Shown: positions 23,274 to 31,028 of the stretch, piece by piece | How the letters are laid out: every line of letters begins with the position of its first letter | How positions within the stretch are numbered: position 1 is the stretch's first letter | Assembly (NCBI RefSeq): GCF_900312995.1 | Contig: NZ_ONZI01000002.1 | Location: 248,001-312,000, forward strand | Direction of reading: 5' to 3' | Origin: Kushneria phyllosphaerae | Lineage (GTDB): Bacteria; Pseudomonadota; Gammaproteobacteria; Pseudomonadales; Halomonadaceae | DNA: 64,000 nt | The notes under the pieces: model-generated | Database searches by the model: none | What the model was told of the DNA's origin: nothing | Seen by the model: only the letters and a program-made list of their open reading frames with translations | Program-made: the position numbers and the translations under genes

Positions 23274-24134
23274 ATGCCCCACTCCGAGTTCGACTTCGCC
23301 CGCACAGCCTTTCATGCCTCTTTGCTCAAAAAGACCCTGACCATCAACGACAAGGGCATCCCTAGCAATGCTGATAAAGGCTACAAAAGCAGCATCAAAA
23401 TTGCTTTGGGCATTGCAGATCGCTTGAAAGCAGAAGTAATCGGGGAGCGAATTGCCGGCCAGACCTCTGGCAATCAGTTCGAGGATGCCTGCAGCCAATT
23501 CGTCAAAAACACCTTTTGTAAGCTGAATCATCTGCGTCCGGGCACATGGGACGTCCACCAAGTGAAAGGGCGTAACCGGCTCGAAATCGCAAAATACGAT
23601 CAGTACGCCCATCTGGTTGCGCTCAATGATGCTGCGAATAACAATCCGGCCCTTGCAGCCGCGCTTGGCAGCGACTACACCATAACCCCCGATATCGTCG
23701 TCGCCCGCTATCCGGAAAGCGATGAGCACATCAACGCACATGAACTGCTGGTAGATGATAAAGTCAGCCGACTTGCCAGCCTGCGTCACAGCAACAACGG
23801 TCGGCCACTGCTGCACGCCAGCATCTCCTGCAAATGGACGCTTCGTAGTGACCGCGCCCAAAACGCCCGTTCAGAGGCGCTCAATCTGATACGCAACCGC
23901 AAGGGGCGTCTGCCGCATGTGGTAGTCGTTACCGCCGAACCCATGCCAAGCCGCCTCGTTTCCATCGCCCTGGGCACCGGTGATATCGACTGCGTCTATC
24001 ATTTTGCGCTATATGAGCTGCAAGAGACCCTCAAAGAGCTGGAGATGGATCAGGCCATCGACATGCTAAACATCATGGTCGAAGGCAAGCGCCTGAAAGA
24101 TATCAGCGACCTGCCGCTGGATCTCGCTGTGTAA
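23274..24134 (+). CDS. Type II restriction endonuclease, NgoMIV family
   Basis: 286 residues, the same length as NgoMIV. Conserved blocks match that enzyme: QTSGNQFEDACSQFV (Glu of the active site), NRLEIAKYDQYAHL, LGSDYTITPDIVV (active-site Asp), LLHASISCKWTLRSDRAQNA with its SCK catalytic motif, SEALNLIRNRKGRLPHVVVV, and the C-terminal MVEGKRLKDISDLPLDLAV. NgoMIV is a tetrameric enzyme cutting G^CCGGC. The ribosome site is weak and a terminator precedes the gene, both fitting low expression. The gene pair guards the lysogen against foreign DNA. Confidence 0.9.
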   Translation: MPHSEFDFARTAFHASLLKKTLTINDKGIPSNADKGYKSSIKIALGIADRLKAEVIGERIAGQTSGNQFEDACSQFVKNTFCKLNHLRPGTWDVHQVKGRNRLEIAKYDQYAHLVALNDAANNNPALAAALGSDYTITPDIVVARYPESDEHINAHELLVDDKVSRLASLRHSNNGRPLLHASISCKWTLRSDRAQNARSEALNLIRNRKGRLPHVVVVTAEPMPSRLVSIALGTGDIDCVYHFALYELQETLKELEMDQAIDMLNIMVEGKRLKDISDLPLDLAV

Positions 24135-24240
24135 TACCGTTTTTAAGCAGCTGCTCTTCTCCCGAACTGCCTGACCGCGTAAAACGCTTCACCACTTCCT
24201 GCGCTGTCGTCACCCGGCCCCCCTTGAAGTACCTGCAACA

Positions 24241-24273
24241 AAAACAGGCAGCCACCCGATGGGGGTGGCTGCC
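24241..24273 (-). terminator. Minus-strand intrinsic terminator upstream of vsr
   Basis: GGCAGCCACCC / GGGGTGGCTGCC stem (24247-24273) followed, on the minus strand, by a TGTTTTTG tract. It would stop transcripts of the minus-strand defence operon after they run antisense through vsr. Confidence 0.6.
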
Positions 24274-24310
24274 GCTTGACGCTACTTCAGATGCCTACCA
24301 TACAAGAACG

Positions 24311-24724
24311 ATGGATAACATCTCACCTGAGCGCCGCAGCGCCAACATGCGGGCGATCCGCAGCAAGAACACCTCACCTGAAATGGTGGTACGCCGCCTG
24401 CTGCATCAAATGGGGTACCGCTTCCGCCTGCACCGCAAGGACCTGCCCGGCAAACCGGACATCGTGCTGCCCAAATACAGGACGGTGATCTTCGTACATG
24501 GGTGCTTCTGGCATCAGCACCCGGATCCGGACTGCAAGGACGCCCGGCTGCCGAAATCCAACCCGGACTACTGGCTGCCCAAGCTGGAACGGAACCGGGT
24601 ACGGGATCTGGAGCACCAGATCAAGCTGGAGAATGAGGGATGGAATGTGGTGGTGATATGGGCATGTGAGACGAAGTTGAAACATAGCCCCGCTTTAGTA
24701 GAAAAGCTCAAAAATACTTTATGA
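24311..24724 (+). CDS. vsr: Very short patch repair endonuclease Vsr
   Basis: 137-residue Vsr-type mismatch endonuclease that nicks at T:G mismatches arising from 5-methylcytosine deamination. Family blocks are RSANMRAIRSKNTSPE, RLHRKDLPGKPDIVLPKYR (active-site Asp), VIFVHGCFWHQHPDPDC with the zinc/catalytic histidines, and WACETK. The ATG at 24311 gives the usual N terminus MDNISPERRS; upstream codons are not family-like. It accompanies the C5 methyltransferase, as is common, limiting mutation at its target sites. Confidence 0.92.
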   Translation: MDNISPERRSANMRAIRSKNTSPEMVVRRLLHQMGYRFRLHRKDLPGKPDIVLPKYRTVIFVHGCFWHQHPDPDCKDARLPKSNPDYWLPKLERNRVRDLEHQIKLENEGWNVVVIWACETKLKHSPALVEKLKNTL

Positions 24725-24747
24725 AGTATAGATTGAGCCATAAAAAA

Positions 24748-25842
24748 CTAGCTAAAATCGGGCTCAATTTCTCCAAAGTCCATATAGTGAGGCAGATTAC
24801 TTAATTCAATATCATCGATAAAGGCAGTATCATCGCTGACAGAGCAGTAAACCAAGACCTCTATATTATCGCTGAACAACCTTTCCTCATCGCTGCCGCC
24901 GATATATAAAGAGCCTTCTCTATCATGATTTTCAAAGCTGAACATACAAGATACATTGTATTCAATTTCAATAGTGATACTTACTACGAATTCATCTTTT
25001 CCAGAAGAAACTATTTTCAAGCTATCCTTAAAATGATTGCCCCAAAATCTAGCGTTACAATCATGTACCTCTAGCGTGCCATGGTCGAAATAAAACCGGC
25101 TTGTAGCGTCTACAGGTATAGCATTGATTTCCAAAAAATTTCTAAAAATACCTGCTGCATTATCTAGCAAGTCAAAACCATTTCCATCAGAAAGATAAGC
25201 GTCAAGCTTGATCGAGTAGTAATCCACATTATCTACACTTTGAATCATATTTAAGGCATCGCCTAAATCTTGATAAGCGATCAAACATTCTGAGGAAGTA
25301 CAGTAATTTTGCCAATCTTTATCCTGAGAAACCACTATTACTTTTACTTCATTATCTTCCGCCCATTGATCAACAGCAAAAAGCGCAAATGCATCAGGAA
25401 ACTCTTTTTCTTTTTTGCCTTTAGCAAATGGTGGGGTCTGCTCAAAATAAGAGCTAAAAACTCTTTCCACATTGACAAAATCGCTTACATTAATATTTCT
25501 GCTATCGCACCCTTCAAAAAAATTATCAACAACGCTTTCACAATATGATTTCAAGCCATCGTCTGTAAGAACAACGCTAGAAGCAAAATCATATTGCTCC
25601 TGAGACAAAAACGTTTTTTTTGCATTATTCAAAGCGCTTTTCAAATTATCATTACTTTCCTCTACCTTTTGCTTAAACTTCCTTTTCAGCTCTGCACATA
25701 AAACGTCAACAACTAAAAGGTGCTGTGGTGTATCGTGGAATTGTTTCAGCAAAGAAAGTTTAGGGCCACCAAACCTAAACCCTTCTTTCATGAAAATAGA
25801 AGTATCAACGAAAATAGCACCAAATATTTCTTGTTCCGCCAT
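24748..25842 (-). CDS. PIN-domain (DUF4935-like) protein, last gene of the defence operon
   Basis: 364-residue protein. The N-terminal ~180 residues resemble a PIN nuclease: FVDTSIFMKEG (first Asp), KEKEFPDAFALFA (central acidic pair) and VVSQDKDW (final Asp). The rest (residues ~200-364) is a beta-rich region of unknown role. PIN proteins of this type are often single-stranded RNA nucleases in defence loci. A TTGGAGAAG ribosome site precedes the ATG. Composition is very AT-rich. It is fourth in the minus-strand run DUF262, HEPN-like, SieB-like, PIN. Confidence 0.75.
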   Translation of the reverse strand: MAEQEIFGAIFVDTSIFMKEGFRFGGPKLSLLKQFHDTPQHLLVVDVLCAELKRKFKQKVEESNDNLKSALNNAKKTFLSQEQYDFASSVVLTDDGLKSYCESVVDNFFEGCDSRNINVSDFVNVERVFSSYFEQTPPFAKGKKEKEFPDAFALFAVDQWAEDNEVKVIVVSQDKDWQNYCTSSECLIAYQDLGDALNMIQSVDNVDYYSIKLDAYLSDGNGFDLLDNAAGIFRNFLEINAIPVDATSRFYFDHGTLEVHDCNARFWGNHFKDSLKIVSSGKDEFVVSITIEIEYNVSCMFSFENHDREGSLYIGGSDEERLFSDNIEVLVYCSVSDDTAFIDDIELSNLPHYMDFGEIEPDFS

Positions 25843-25863
25843 GACTACTTCTCCAAGACGTAT

Positions 25864-26373
25864 TTATGCAAATTTTTTAAAGCGATGGACAGCTTGCCGT
25901 CCAGCTTTAGTCATTTGGCAAACTAGAAAATCTTCATTGACGCTGTATTTTTTTAGTAGAAACCCATTTTGTATTAAGCGGTGTACCGGTTGAGAAAGCG
26001 TCGGCATTTTGATCGGACCTTCTTCATAAACTCTGAAAACAAGAGCTTTTTCTTCTTCCCCAAGAAAGGCGATCATACCTTGAAGGTGCTCAGCTTCTTT
26101 CTCTAAAAAACTGTCTGCTTGCTTCTCTAGTATGTACTCTCTAGCCACACCATTAGACGCCCTCGCGATAGCTTTAAAAAAAGCGATGACAATAAAAGCA
26201 AACGCCCACCAGATCGCCAGATAGCAGACAGTGAAAAATAGATGCTGAGGTGCATTAGCATCTATGTATGGGGCAGCCCATTTCCAAGTAAAAATGGCTC
26301 CGAGCAAAGCCAAAATGACTTGAAAAGATTTACCCATACTATTGATTGAAAAAAGGCTTTTAAGCCAAAACAC
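25864..26373 (-). CDS. SieB-like superinfection exclusion protein
   Basis: 169-residue protein with two N-terminal membrane helices (residues ~17-37 and ~46-66) and a soluble C-terminal half that looks like a winged-helix domain (MIAFLGEEEKALVFRVYEEG, then LIQNGFLLKKYSV). This two-helix plus small-domain layout is that of the SieB family of P22-type phages, which aborts heterologous superinfection. It starts with GTG after an AAAGGT site; ATG at 26337 is an alternative. It lies 10 bases after the HEPN-like gene. Identification is moderate. Confidence 0.62.
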   Translation of the reverse strand: MFWLKSLFSINSMGKSFQVILALLGAIFTWKWAAPYIDANAPQHLFFTVCYLAIWWAFAFIVIAFFKAIARASNGVAREYILEKQADSFLEKEAEHLQGMIAFLGEEEKALVFRVYEEGPIKMPTLSQPVHRLIQNGFLLKKYSVNEDFLVCQMTKAGRQAVHRFKKFA

Positions 26374-26383
26374 GTTATTACCT

Positions 26384-27040
26384 TTATTTAGCAGTGGCGG
26401 TAGCGAGAAGTGCAGCTTGTCCCATAAGATCTAACCACACTTCAAAAGCTAGAAGTCGACCTTTTTTCTCTCTTCCCCACATATAATCTACAGGGTGAGC
26501 CACCTCCCTAATAGAATATTTAGTTTTATAATTTTCTAGCTTCCGGATAATATTTCCATTTTTATGAGCGCAAGCATTTCTTACTTCCTGAATCATTCTC
26601 AAGTGTGGAAAAGAGCCAAAGACACTAGCCAAATACTCACTATTATCTACACCCATGCCATATACAGTATTTAAGATAAAATCTAAGCTCCCCCACGTAG
26701 GCTCCTGATGAGGAAGGAATTTCAGATGGCCATTTTCTTTTATTTTACTTTGAGGGTTAGAACCACACTGTTTTGCTTCGTAACAAACTCTAGAATACTT
26801 ATAGTCAGGCCGCACTAAAGGTTTTACGCATGAGCCATCACGTGCAAAACATCCTCTATAAGAGTTAAAAATTAGATCCTTAGAAAACAAGCACCATCCT
26901 TGCCATGCATCAGACAGCAACGCCTCGCTAAGGTAACGATACTGCCAAAGAGGCATCTCACTACTTTTCTTGTTTATTGCAGCAAAGCGATAGAGATAGT
27001 TCAATCGTTTTTTTTCGTATCTCTTCAGTGCGCTCAGCAT
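26384..27040 (-). CDS. HEPN-like protein paired with DUF262
   Basis: 218-residue protein of unknown family. Late in the sequence it has VRNACAHKNG, an R-x4-H motif like the RNase active site of HEPN proteins (R and H near residues 153 and 158), set in a helical context. A cysteine cluster occurs in the N-terminal half (RGCFARDGSCVK, VCYEAKQC). It starts one base after the DUF262 stop, so it is translated with it. A toxin-like RNase role next to a DUF262 sensor is an inference. Confidence 0.6.
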   Translation of the reverse strand: MLSALKRYEKKRLNYLYRFAAINKKSSEMPLWQYRYLSEALLSDAWQGWCLFSKDLIFNSYRGCFARDGSCVKPLVRPDYKYSRVCYEAKQCGSNPQSKIKENGHLKFLPHQEPTWGSLDFILNTVYGMGVDNSEYLASVFGSFPHLRMIQEVRNACAHKNGNIIRKLENYKTKYSIREVAHPVDYMWGREKKGRLLAFEVWLDLMGQAALLATATAK

Positions 27041-27041
27041 A

Positions 27042-28106
27042 TTACTGCCCTTTTAGAGCATTAATTATAAAGCTAGTACGTGTTTTACGCTGAGGGCGCT
27101 TGGTAGTACTGTAGCTACAAGCCTGTACAAATTTATGGTATTCAGAATCAGAGTCAGAATCTTCATCTTCAAGAGCGTCCGACAGCTCAAGCAACTTAGG
27201 CAAAGTTTTTGAATAATCAACTTTGAAATTAATATCTGGAGCAACATTAAAGTCTTCCTCTGACGCAGGAAACCCATACCAAACAGAAGCATAAGCGCTA
27301 AAAATAGAATGCACCATATAAGGCCGCATCATATTTGTACCTACAAGGTCGCCCAAATTATCTCTTATTTCATTTAAAATCTTTTGGAGGACTTCGCTAA
27401 AATAATCCTCACCGTCGAAACCTTCCGAATCGTTATTATATTTTCTATACAGGTTGTTGAACTGGCCAACAGCACGATTAACAATGCCATTCTCCAAAAC
27501 TATAATAAGATCGGCGATATACTCAGAATCGCCCATCCTAGCCACTACTTTATCTGTCAGCACACCATAATCTATAAGCATAGGTGAATACAGATCTGCC
27601 AGCTCCACCACAAACCATTTAAATGCCCCTTGATAAATAGAGTGGCGTTTTTCTGCTTCTTTCAAAGGAGCTGTGTAAGAGTTCATTCTTCGAAACATTT
27701 CAAGCAACTCACTTCTTGTTGCTGACAATATTGTCGAATACTCGACCTGATAGGACATCAGGTTCATCTGAACATCCTCAGGCAAATCTGAAAACTTTTT
27801 TCCTTTATAATTTTGAGAGGCGGAATTTAAAGCAAACTTGTCGTTGCAAAAATCCTGTATCGTAAATGTTCTTTGCTGACCATCAACAAGCTCTTTAATG
27901 GGTCGTTTAGTTTTTTCACTAAGTCGCTGATACCAGTATATTTTAGGTATAGGATACCCTTCTAGCAGAGTATCTATAAAATAACTTCTTGCTGAATGTG
28001 GCCATACCCCTTTTTGTCTTTGGTAGTCTCTATTGACTATAACCTCTTCTCTTTCTAGCATTCCCAAGTAGTCAACTAAAGAAACTTGCCCAATATTAAT
28101 TTGCAT
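27042..28106 (-). CDS. DUF262 (GmrS-like) protein, first gene of the defence operon
   Basis: 354-residue DUF262 protein. The N-terminal half has VNRDYQRQKGVWPHSARSYF, LLEGYPIPKIYWYQ and the ParB-like nucleotide-binding/hydrolysis signature KELVDGQQRTFTIQDF (residues ~75-92), the core of GmrSD and BrxU-type enzymes. The C-terminal half is helical and acidic, and no HNH (DUF1524) domain is seen, unlike full GmrSD. The ATG at 28106 follows GAGG; a TTG four codons upstream is less likely. It is AT-rich and directly downstream of the phage repressor on the same strand. Confidence 0.82.
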   Translation of the reverse strand: MQINIGQVSLVDYLGMLEREEVIVNRDYQRQKGVWPHSARSYFIDTLLEGYPIPKIYWYQRLSEKTKRPIKELVDGQQRTFTIQDFCNDKFALNSASQNYKGKKFSDLPEDVQMNLMSYQVEYSTILSATRSELLEMFRRMNSYTAPLKEAEKRHSIYQGAFKWFVVELADLYSPMLIDYGVLTDKVVARMGDSEYIADLIIVLENGIVNRAVGQFNNLYRKYNNDSEGFDGEDYFSEVLQKILNEIRDNLGDLVGTNMMRPYMVHSIFSAYASVWYGFPASEEDFNVAPDINFKVDYSKTLPKLLELSDALEDEDSDSDSEYHKFVQACSYSTTKRPQRKTRTSFIINALKGQ

Positions 28107-28116
28107 ATTAAACCTC

Positions 28117-28157
28117 AAAAATAGTTAACAAGCCCTAAGGCTTTCCACTTTAACTAT
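28117..28157 (-). terminator. Hairpin with T-run between repressor and DUF262
   Basis: On the minus strand, ATAGTTAA and TTAACTAT (28150-28157 and 28121-28128) enclose a second stem AAGCC/GGCTT and are followed by TTTTT. It probably ends the repressor transcript, or acts as an attenuator just before the DUF262 ribosome site. Confidence 0.55.
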
Positions 28158-28178
28158 AAACAAGCTCTGACTGGCTTA

Positions 28179-28856
28179 TTAGTTAATCTTTCCAATCCGC
28201 ACCCGGCACTCCCCAATGATCTCCACTTGCCCCATCTCCTCGGGCTTGATCATCTCGGGCTGGTAATGCGTGTTGTCACTGATCAGCATCCAGGCGCCAC
28301 CGGCCACGCGCTGCACGCGCTTGATCCGAAGGCCCCCATCCATCCGCAGCAGGAACACGCCATCCGGGGTTCGGCTGCTGCGATCGACCAGCACACGGTC
28401 ACCATCCTGCAGAGTCTCCCCCATCGAATCACCGCGCACACGAATACCAACCAGTTGTGAGGGGTTGAGCCCGTCATGCTGAAGCTGTTCGGTATCGAAA
28501 TGGATAGCAGTCTCAATCAGCTCGGCGTCGAATAAACGGCCATCGCCTGCGGCGGCTTCGATGTCGTAGATGGGTATTTTGGAGAACCCCACCATTTCTG
28601 ATGCCGACTCTTCCTCACTATGGTAACCGAATGGTTCACCCCCTGATGAACCAATGAGCTTGTTTCCTGAGAGCACGTATTGAACGTCGATGCCAGCCTG
28701 AGCAAGCGCAACGAGATAGTCTGCTTTAGGGATTCGCTTATCTGTTTCGTAGAGCATTTGGGTTTTTTTGGTAACACCAGATAGACCGCCAAGAGTGGTC
28801 TGACTATGCCCCAAACGCTCCCTCTCCAGTCGAATCCTTTCTCCAATAGTACCCAT
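28179..28856 (-). CDS. CI/LexA-type phage repressor with S24 autocleavage domain
   Basis: 225-residue repressor. Residues ~3-60 form an XRE helix-turn-helix (GERIRLERERLGHSQTTLGG), and residues ~100-225 an S24 peptidase domain with the catalytic serine in VRGDSMGETLQDGDRVLVD and the lysine in LRIKRVQ. RecA-stimulated self-cleavage and SOS induction are expected. ATG 28856 gives the normal start MGTIGERIR; ATG 28898 would add 14 residues across an operator-like repeat. It is divergent from the early operon. Confidence 0.88.
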   Translation of the reverse strand: MGTIGERIRLERERLGHSQTTLGGLSGVTKKTQMLYETDKRIPKADYLVALAQAGIDVQYVLSGNKLIGSSGGEPFGYHSEEESASEMVGFSKIPIYDIEAAAGDGRLFDAELIETAIHFDTEQLQHDGLNPSQLVGIRVRGDSMGETLQDGDRVLVDRSSRTPDGVFLLRMDGGLRIKRVQRVAGGAWMLISDNTHYQPEMIKPEEMGQVEIIGECRVRIGKIN

Positions 28857-28894
28857 TCGGTATAAATCCCACTTGACAAGGGCACCATTCGGTA
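28853..28894. promoter_or_regulatory. Putative operator region between cI and the early operon
   Basis: CCATTCGGTA occurs twice, at 28853-28862 and 28885-28894, 32 bases (about three helical turns) apart. A TTGACA -35-like hexamer (28873-28878) reading toward the early genes lies between them; no good -10 was found at 17 bases. The first copy covers the repressor start codon. Repressor binding is inferred. Confidence 0.4.
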
Positions 28895-28953
28895 CCATTG
28901 TGTAGCTGTCTCTTAATTATGCGTAACAGTTCATCACACGCCGAGGATACACC

Positions 28954-29157
28954 ATGGATGCTATTCAGGCTCCCCATCCACCCCAGCAGCCCCACCGTCT
29001 CCCGCAATGCGGCCGCCGCATCGGTCTCGACCTGCCTGCAGCAGCCGACGCCGAAGTCGCCGAGTTGGCCAATCGCGAGCATCGCAGCAAGACCGGCATG
29101 ACCCGAATGCTGGTGCTCGAAGCACTAGAAGCTCGCCGTTTACCCGGCGCGCGCTAA
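28954..29157 (+). CDS. Small early protein, RHH-like
   Basis: 67-residue protein beginning the rightward early operon, preceded by a GAGGATA site. The second half (ELANREHRSKTGMTRMLVLEALEARR) looks like the helices of a ribbon-helix-helix or Arc-like DNA-binding protein, and the strand would be RIGLDLPAAAD. By position, first after the repressor, it could take the place of P2 Cox, but it is not a recognisable Cox. Its stop is adjacent to the end of the convergent next gene. Confidence 0.55.
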   Translation: MDAIQAPHPPQQPHRLPQCGRRIGLDLPAAADAEVAELANREHRSKTGMTRMLVLEALEARRLPGAR

Positions 29158-29640
29158 TCAGCAAAACGTAACCGACGAACGCATTGGCGCCTTGTAAGGC
29201 ACAGAGAGGCCGCAAAGATGGCAAACGAAGACCTCACTTGGCTGAGACGCCGCATCCGGCTGGAGTATCGAGCGCTTTTTTCGCTCAAAGCAGGCCTGAC
29301 AAAAGTATTTCGGTATCAGAACCGAATCGCCGGAGCGGCCAGCAAGTGCCGCCTGCGCCTTCTCAACAACTACCCAGGCCCCGGACGGAAAAGCGCGGTC
29401 TTCATAGTGCGCTTCTTCGAGGTCAAATCGCTCATGTTCTCCGAGCTGACGTTCAAGCTCGTGAACACGTTGCTTGACCGCCTGCAGTTCCTTCTCGACT
29501 GCCAGCTTCTCCTTCTCGAGATCAACCAGCGCCGTCTCGACCCGGGTCAGGTGTCTGGGGAGGTCACCACCTGTTCTGGAAATATCCGTAATTCCCTGAA
29601 CGAGGCGAATCGCATTTTGAAAATTATCCAGAGCAGCCAC
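29158..29640 (-). CDS. Coiled-coil zinc-ribbon hypothetical protein
   Basis: 160-residue protein: a coiled coil at residues ~30-75 (DLEKEKLAVEKELQAVKQRV) followed by a zinc-ribbon-like C-terminal part with CQACFERKKRSIL and VCHLCG. It starts with GTG after a strong AGGAG site (CAGGAGTTATCGCA). The long opposite-strand frame at 29218-29712 lacks such features and is taken as a shadow. It is oriented against the early operon, converging with the first early gene. Function unknown; similar small proteins often lie by phage repressors. Confidence 0.68.
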   Translation of the reverse strand: MAALDNFQNAIRLVQGITDISRTGGDLPRHLTRVETALVDLEKEKLAVEKELQAVKQRVHELERQLGEHERFDLEEAHYEDRAFPSGAWVVVEKAQAALAGRSGDSVLIPKYFCQACFERKKRSILQPDAASQPSEVFVCHLCGLSVPYKAPMRSSVTFC

Positions 29641-29722
29641 TGCGATAACTCCTGTTGGTCTGTATCAACCGCTCAGCATAGCGCTGACAAGACAAACCAA
29701 AAGCCTGAATAAGGACATTCTC

Positions 29723-29950
29723 ATGCATAACGACCCCAGGCGGTACAAGACCAATCGCGTCCACGTGAACTTCGATGACTACGAGTTCGATCTGCTCGAA
29801 GCACTGGCGCGCTACAACGGCCTGCAAATGGCCACGATGCTGCGCGAGATGGTGATGCGTGAAGCACTGGAGTCGCTCGGCCTTCGCAGCATGGAAGAGT
29901 TCGATGCCATCAGTGTCGCTGAATGCCGGGCTGTCTCGCAGCTCCATTAA
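29723..29950 (+). CDS. Small early protein of unknown function
   Basis: 75-residue protein with an AAGGA ribosome site. RVHVNFDDYEFDLLEALARY followed by MLREMVMREALESLG resembles a ribbon-helix-helix layout (strand, helix, helix). It may be a DNA-binding early regulator. It is followed after 26 bases by another small early gene. Confidence 0.6.
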   Translation: MHNDPRRYKTNRVHVNFDDYEFDLLEALARYNGLQMATMLREMVMREALESLGLRSMEEFDAISVAECRAVSQLH

Positions 29951-29976
29951 AGGGCCAAACGGCTCAGGGAGAGACC

Positions 29977-30165
29977 ATGCCGACCACCAGACAGGCCGAT
30001 ATCCCCAATGATCGTGACCTTGGCCATGTGCTGGAAGCCGTGCGCGAACAGCAGGGGCTGGAAACGATTGATCAGGCCGCCGAATTTCTGCTGCGCCGCC
30101 GCATGCGCATCATGGCGCGCCGTTCCACCGGCCGCAGGGCGCTGCGCCCCGTAGGGAAGGACTGA
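29977..30165 (+). CDS. Small early protein of unknown function
   Basis: 62-residue basic protein (GHVLEAVREQQGLETIDQAAEFLLRRR at residues ~14-41), starting at the ATG at 29977 after AGGGAGAG. The first half looks like a short helix-turn-helix or RHH-type segment. It lies 2 bases before the Ogr-like gene and is probably translated with it. Confidence 0.55.
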   Translation: MPTTRQADIPNDRDLGHVLEAVREQQGLETIDQAAEFLLRRRMRIMARRSTGRRALRPVGKD

Positions 30166-30167
30166 CC

Positions 30168-30650
30168 GTGATCCGCTGGCGCTGCCCCGAATGTGAAAAC
30201 CCGGTACGCATGGTGCGCTCGCGCATGATGGGTACGGAGGAAGGCGTTTGCTATCAGCAGTGCACCGAGCCCTCCTGCGGGTGGTGCAGTCAGGCCAGAA
30301 ACCTGATCAAGAAGACATTTGCCCATAGCCGCCTGAGTGCGGCGGAAGTGATCGAGATTCGCGAGCGTAACCGCCGCGAGCGCGTGGCCGGGCTGGTCGA
30401 GTGGAAATGCCCGGTGTGTGAGACCCGCGCCCGCATCCGTACCTCCACGCAGGATCTCAAGGATTACCGCGAGACCTACATGGAGTGCATGGAGCCGCGC
30501 TGCGGCTGGACGGGCAAGGGCGAGTTCGAGGTGCTGAAAACATTGAGCCCCAGCGCCCGGCCCAACCCGAAGTATCAACGCCGGATGTCCGAGCACATGC
30601 CGGTCATCTACCGCCAGGCCGATCTGTTTCGAGAGGAACCCAGACCATGA
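30168..30650 (+). CDS. ogr: Double-domain Ogr/Delta late transcription activator
   Basis: 160-residue protein with two copies of the Ogr/Delta zinc finger: CPEC...CTEPSC (residues ~6-43) and CPVC...CMEPRC (~81-110), each CxxC plus Cx4C with the GW following. P2 Ogr has one copy; satellite P4 Delta has two. It would bind the dyads upstream of V and FI and recruit RNA polymerase. It starts with GTG after GGGAAGG. It lies in the early operon, whereas P2 ogr follows D, so late genes are tied to early transcription. Confidence 0.82.
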   Translation: MIRWRCPECENPVRMVRSRMMGTEEGVCYQQCTEPSCGWCSQARNLIKKTFAHSRLSAAEVIEIRERNRRERVAGLVEWKCPVCETRARIRTSTQDLKDYRETYMECMEPRCGWTGKGEFEVLKTLSPSARPNPKYQRRMSEHMPVIYRQADLFREEPRP

Positions 30651-30982
30651 ACCGACTTGATGATACCAACGCCGCCACCTCGTTTCTGCTCAGGCTGCCG
30701 CGCCCGATCCGTCGGGAAGAGGCCGTCGGCCGCTGCACCGCGCATCTGATGCAGGAACACGACATGCCTCAGGAAAAGGCCAGCATTCTGGCGCTGCAAT
30801 CCTACGCCGAGCTGGAAGCCATGAACCAGACCACATGGATCGATACGGATGCCAGCACCGGCAATCTGGTCGTGATCCGCCAGGCCAATGGCCCCGCTAT
30901 CGCCATGACGCTGCGCGACATTCTCGCCCTGAGGCATGACCCGCGCCTTGCGCACCGGGATGTGACGCCCGTCACGCACTAA
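30647..30982 (+). CDS. Early operon protein of unknown function
   Basis: 111-residue protein overlapping the Ogr-like gene (ATGA). No family recognised. It is soluble, with a mixed helical first half (RREEAVGRCTAHLMQEHDMP) and a strand-rich second half (TGNLVVIRQANGPAIAMTL). The GC-rich codon use is that of the phage backbone, suggesting a long-standing phage gene. Confidence 0.6.
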   Translation: MNRLDDTNAATSFLLRLPRPIRREEAVGRCTAHLMQEHDMPQEKASILALQSYAELEAMNQTTWIDTDASTGNLVVIRQANGPAIAMTLRDILALRHDPRLAHRDVTPVTH

Positions 30983-31028
30983 GCACCACTCAAACCCTTC
31001 CCCATTTTTTCGGCGACAGGAGGTCGTC

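Noticed and set aside
25309..25993. Short plus-strand frames (77-79 codons) inside the PIN gene and its upstream junction
   Set aside because: AT-rich shadows of the minus-strand defence genes without start signals.
29218..29712. Plus-strand 164-codon frame in the early region
   Set aside because: The opposite strand encodes a protein with a coiled coil, two CxxC motifs and a strong AGGAG site before its GTG; the plus frame has none of these.
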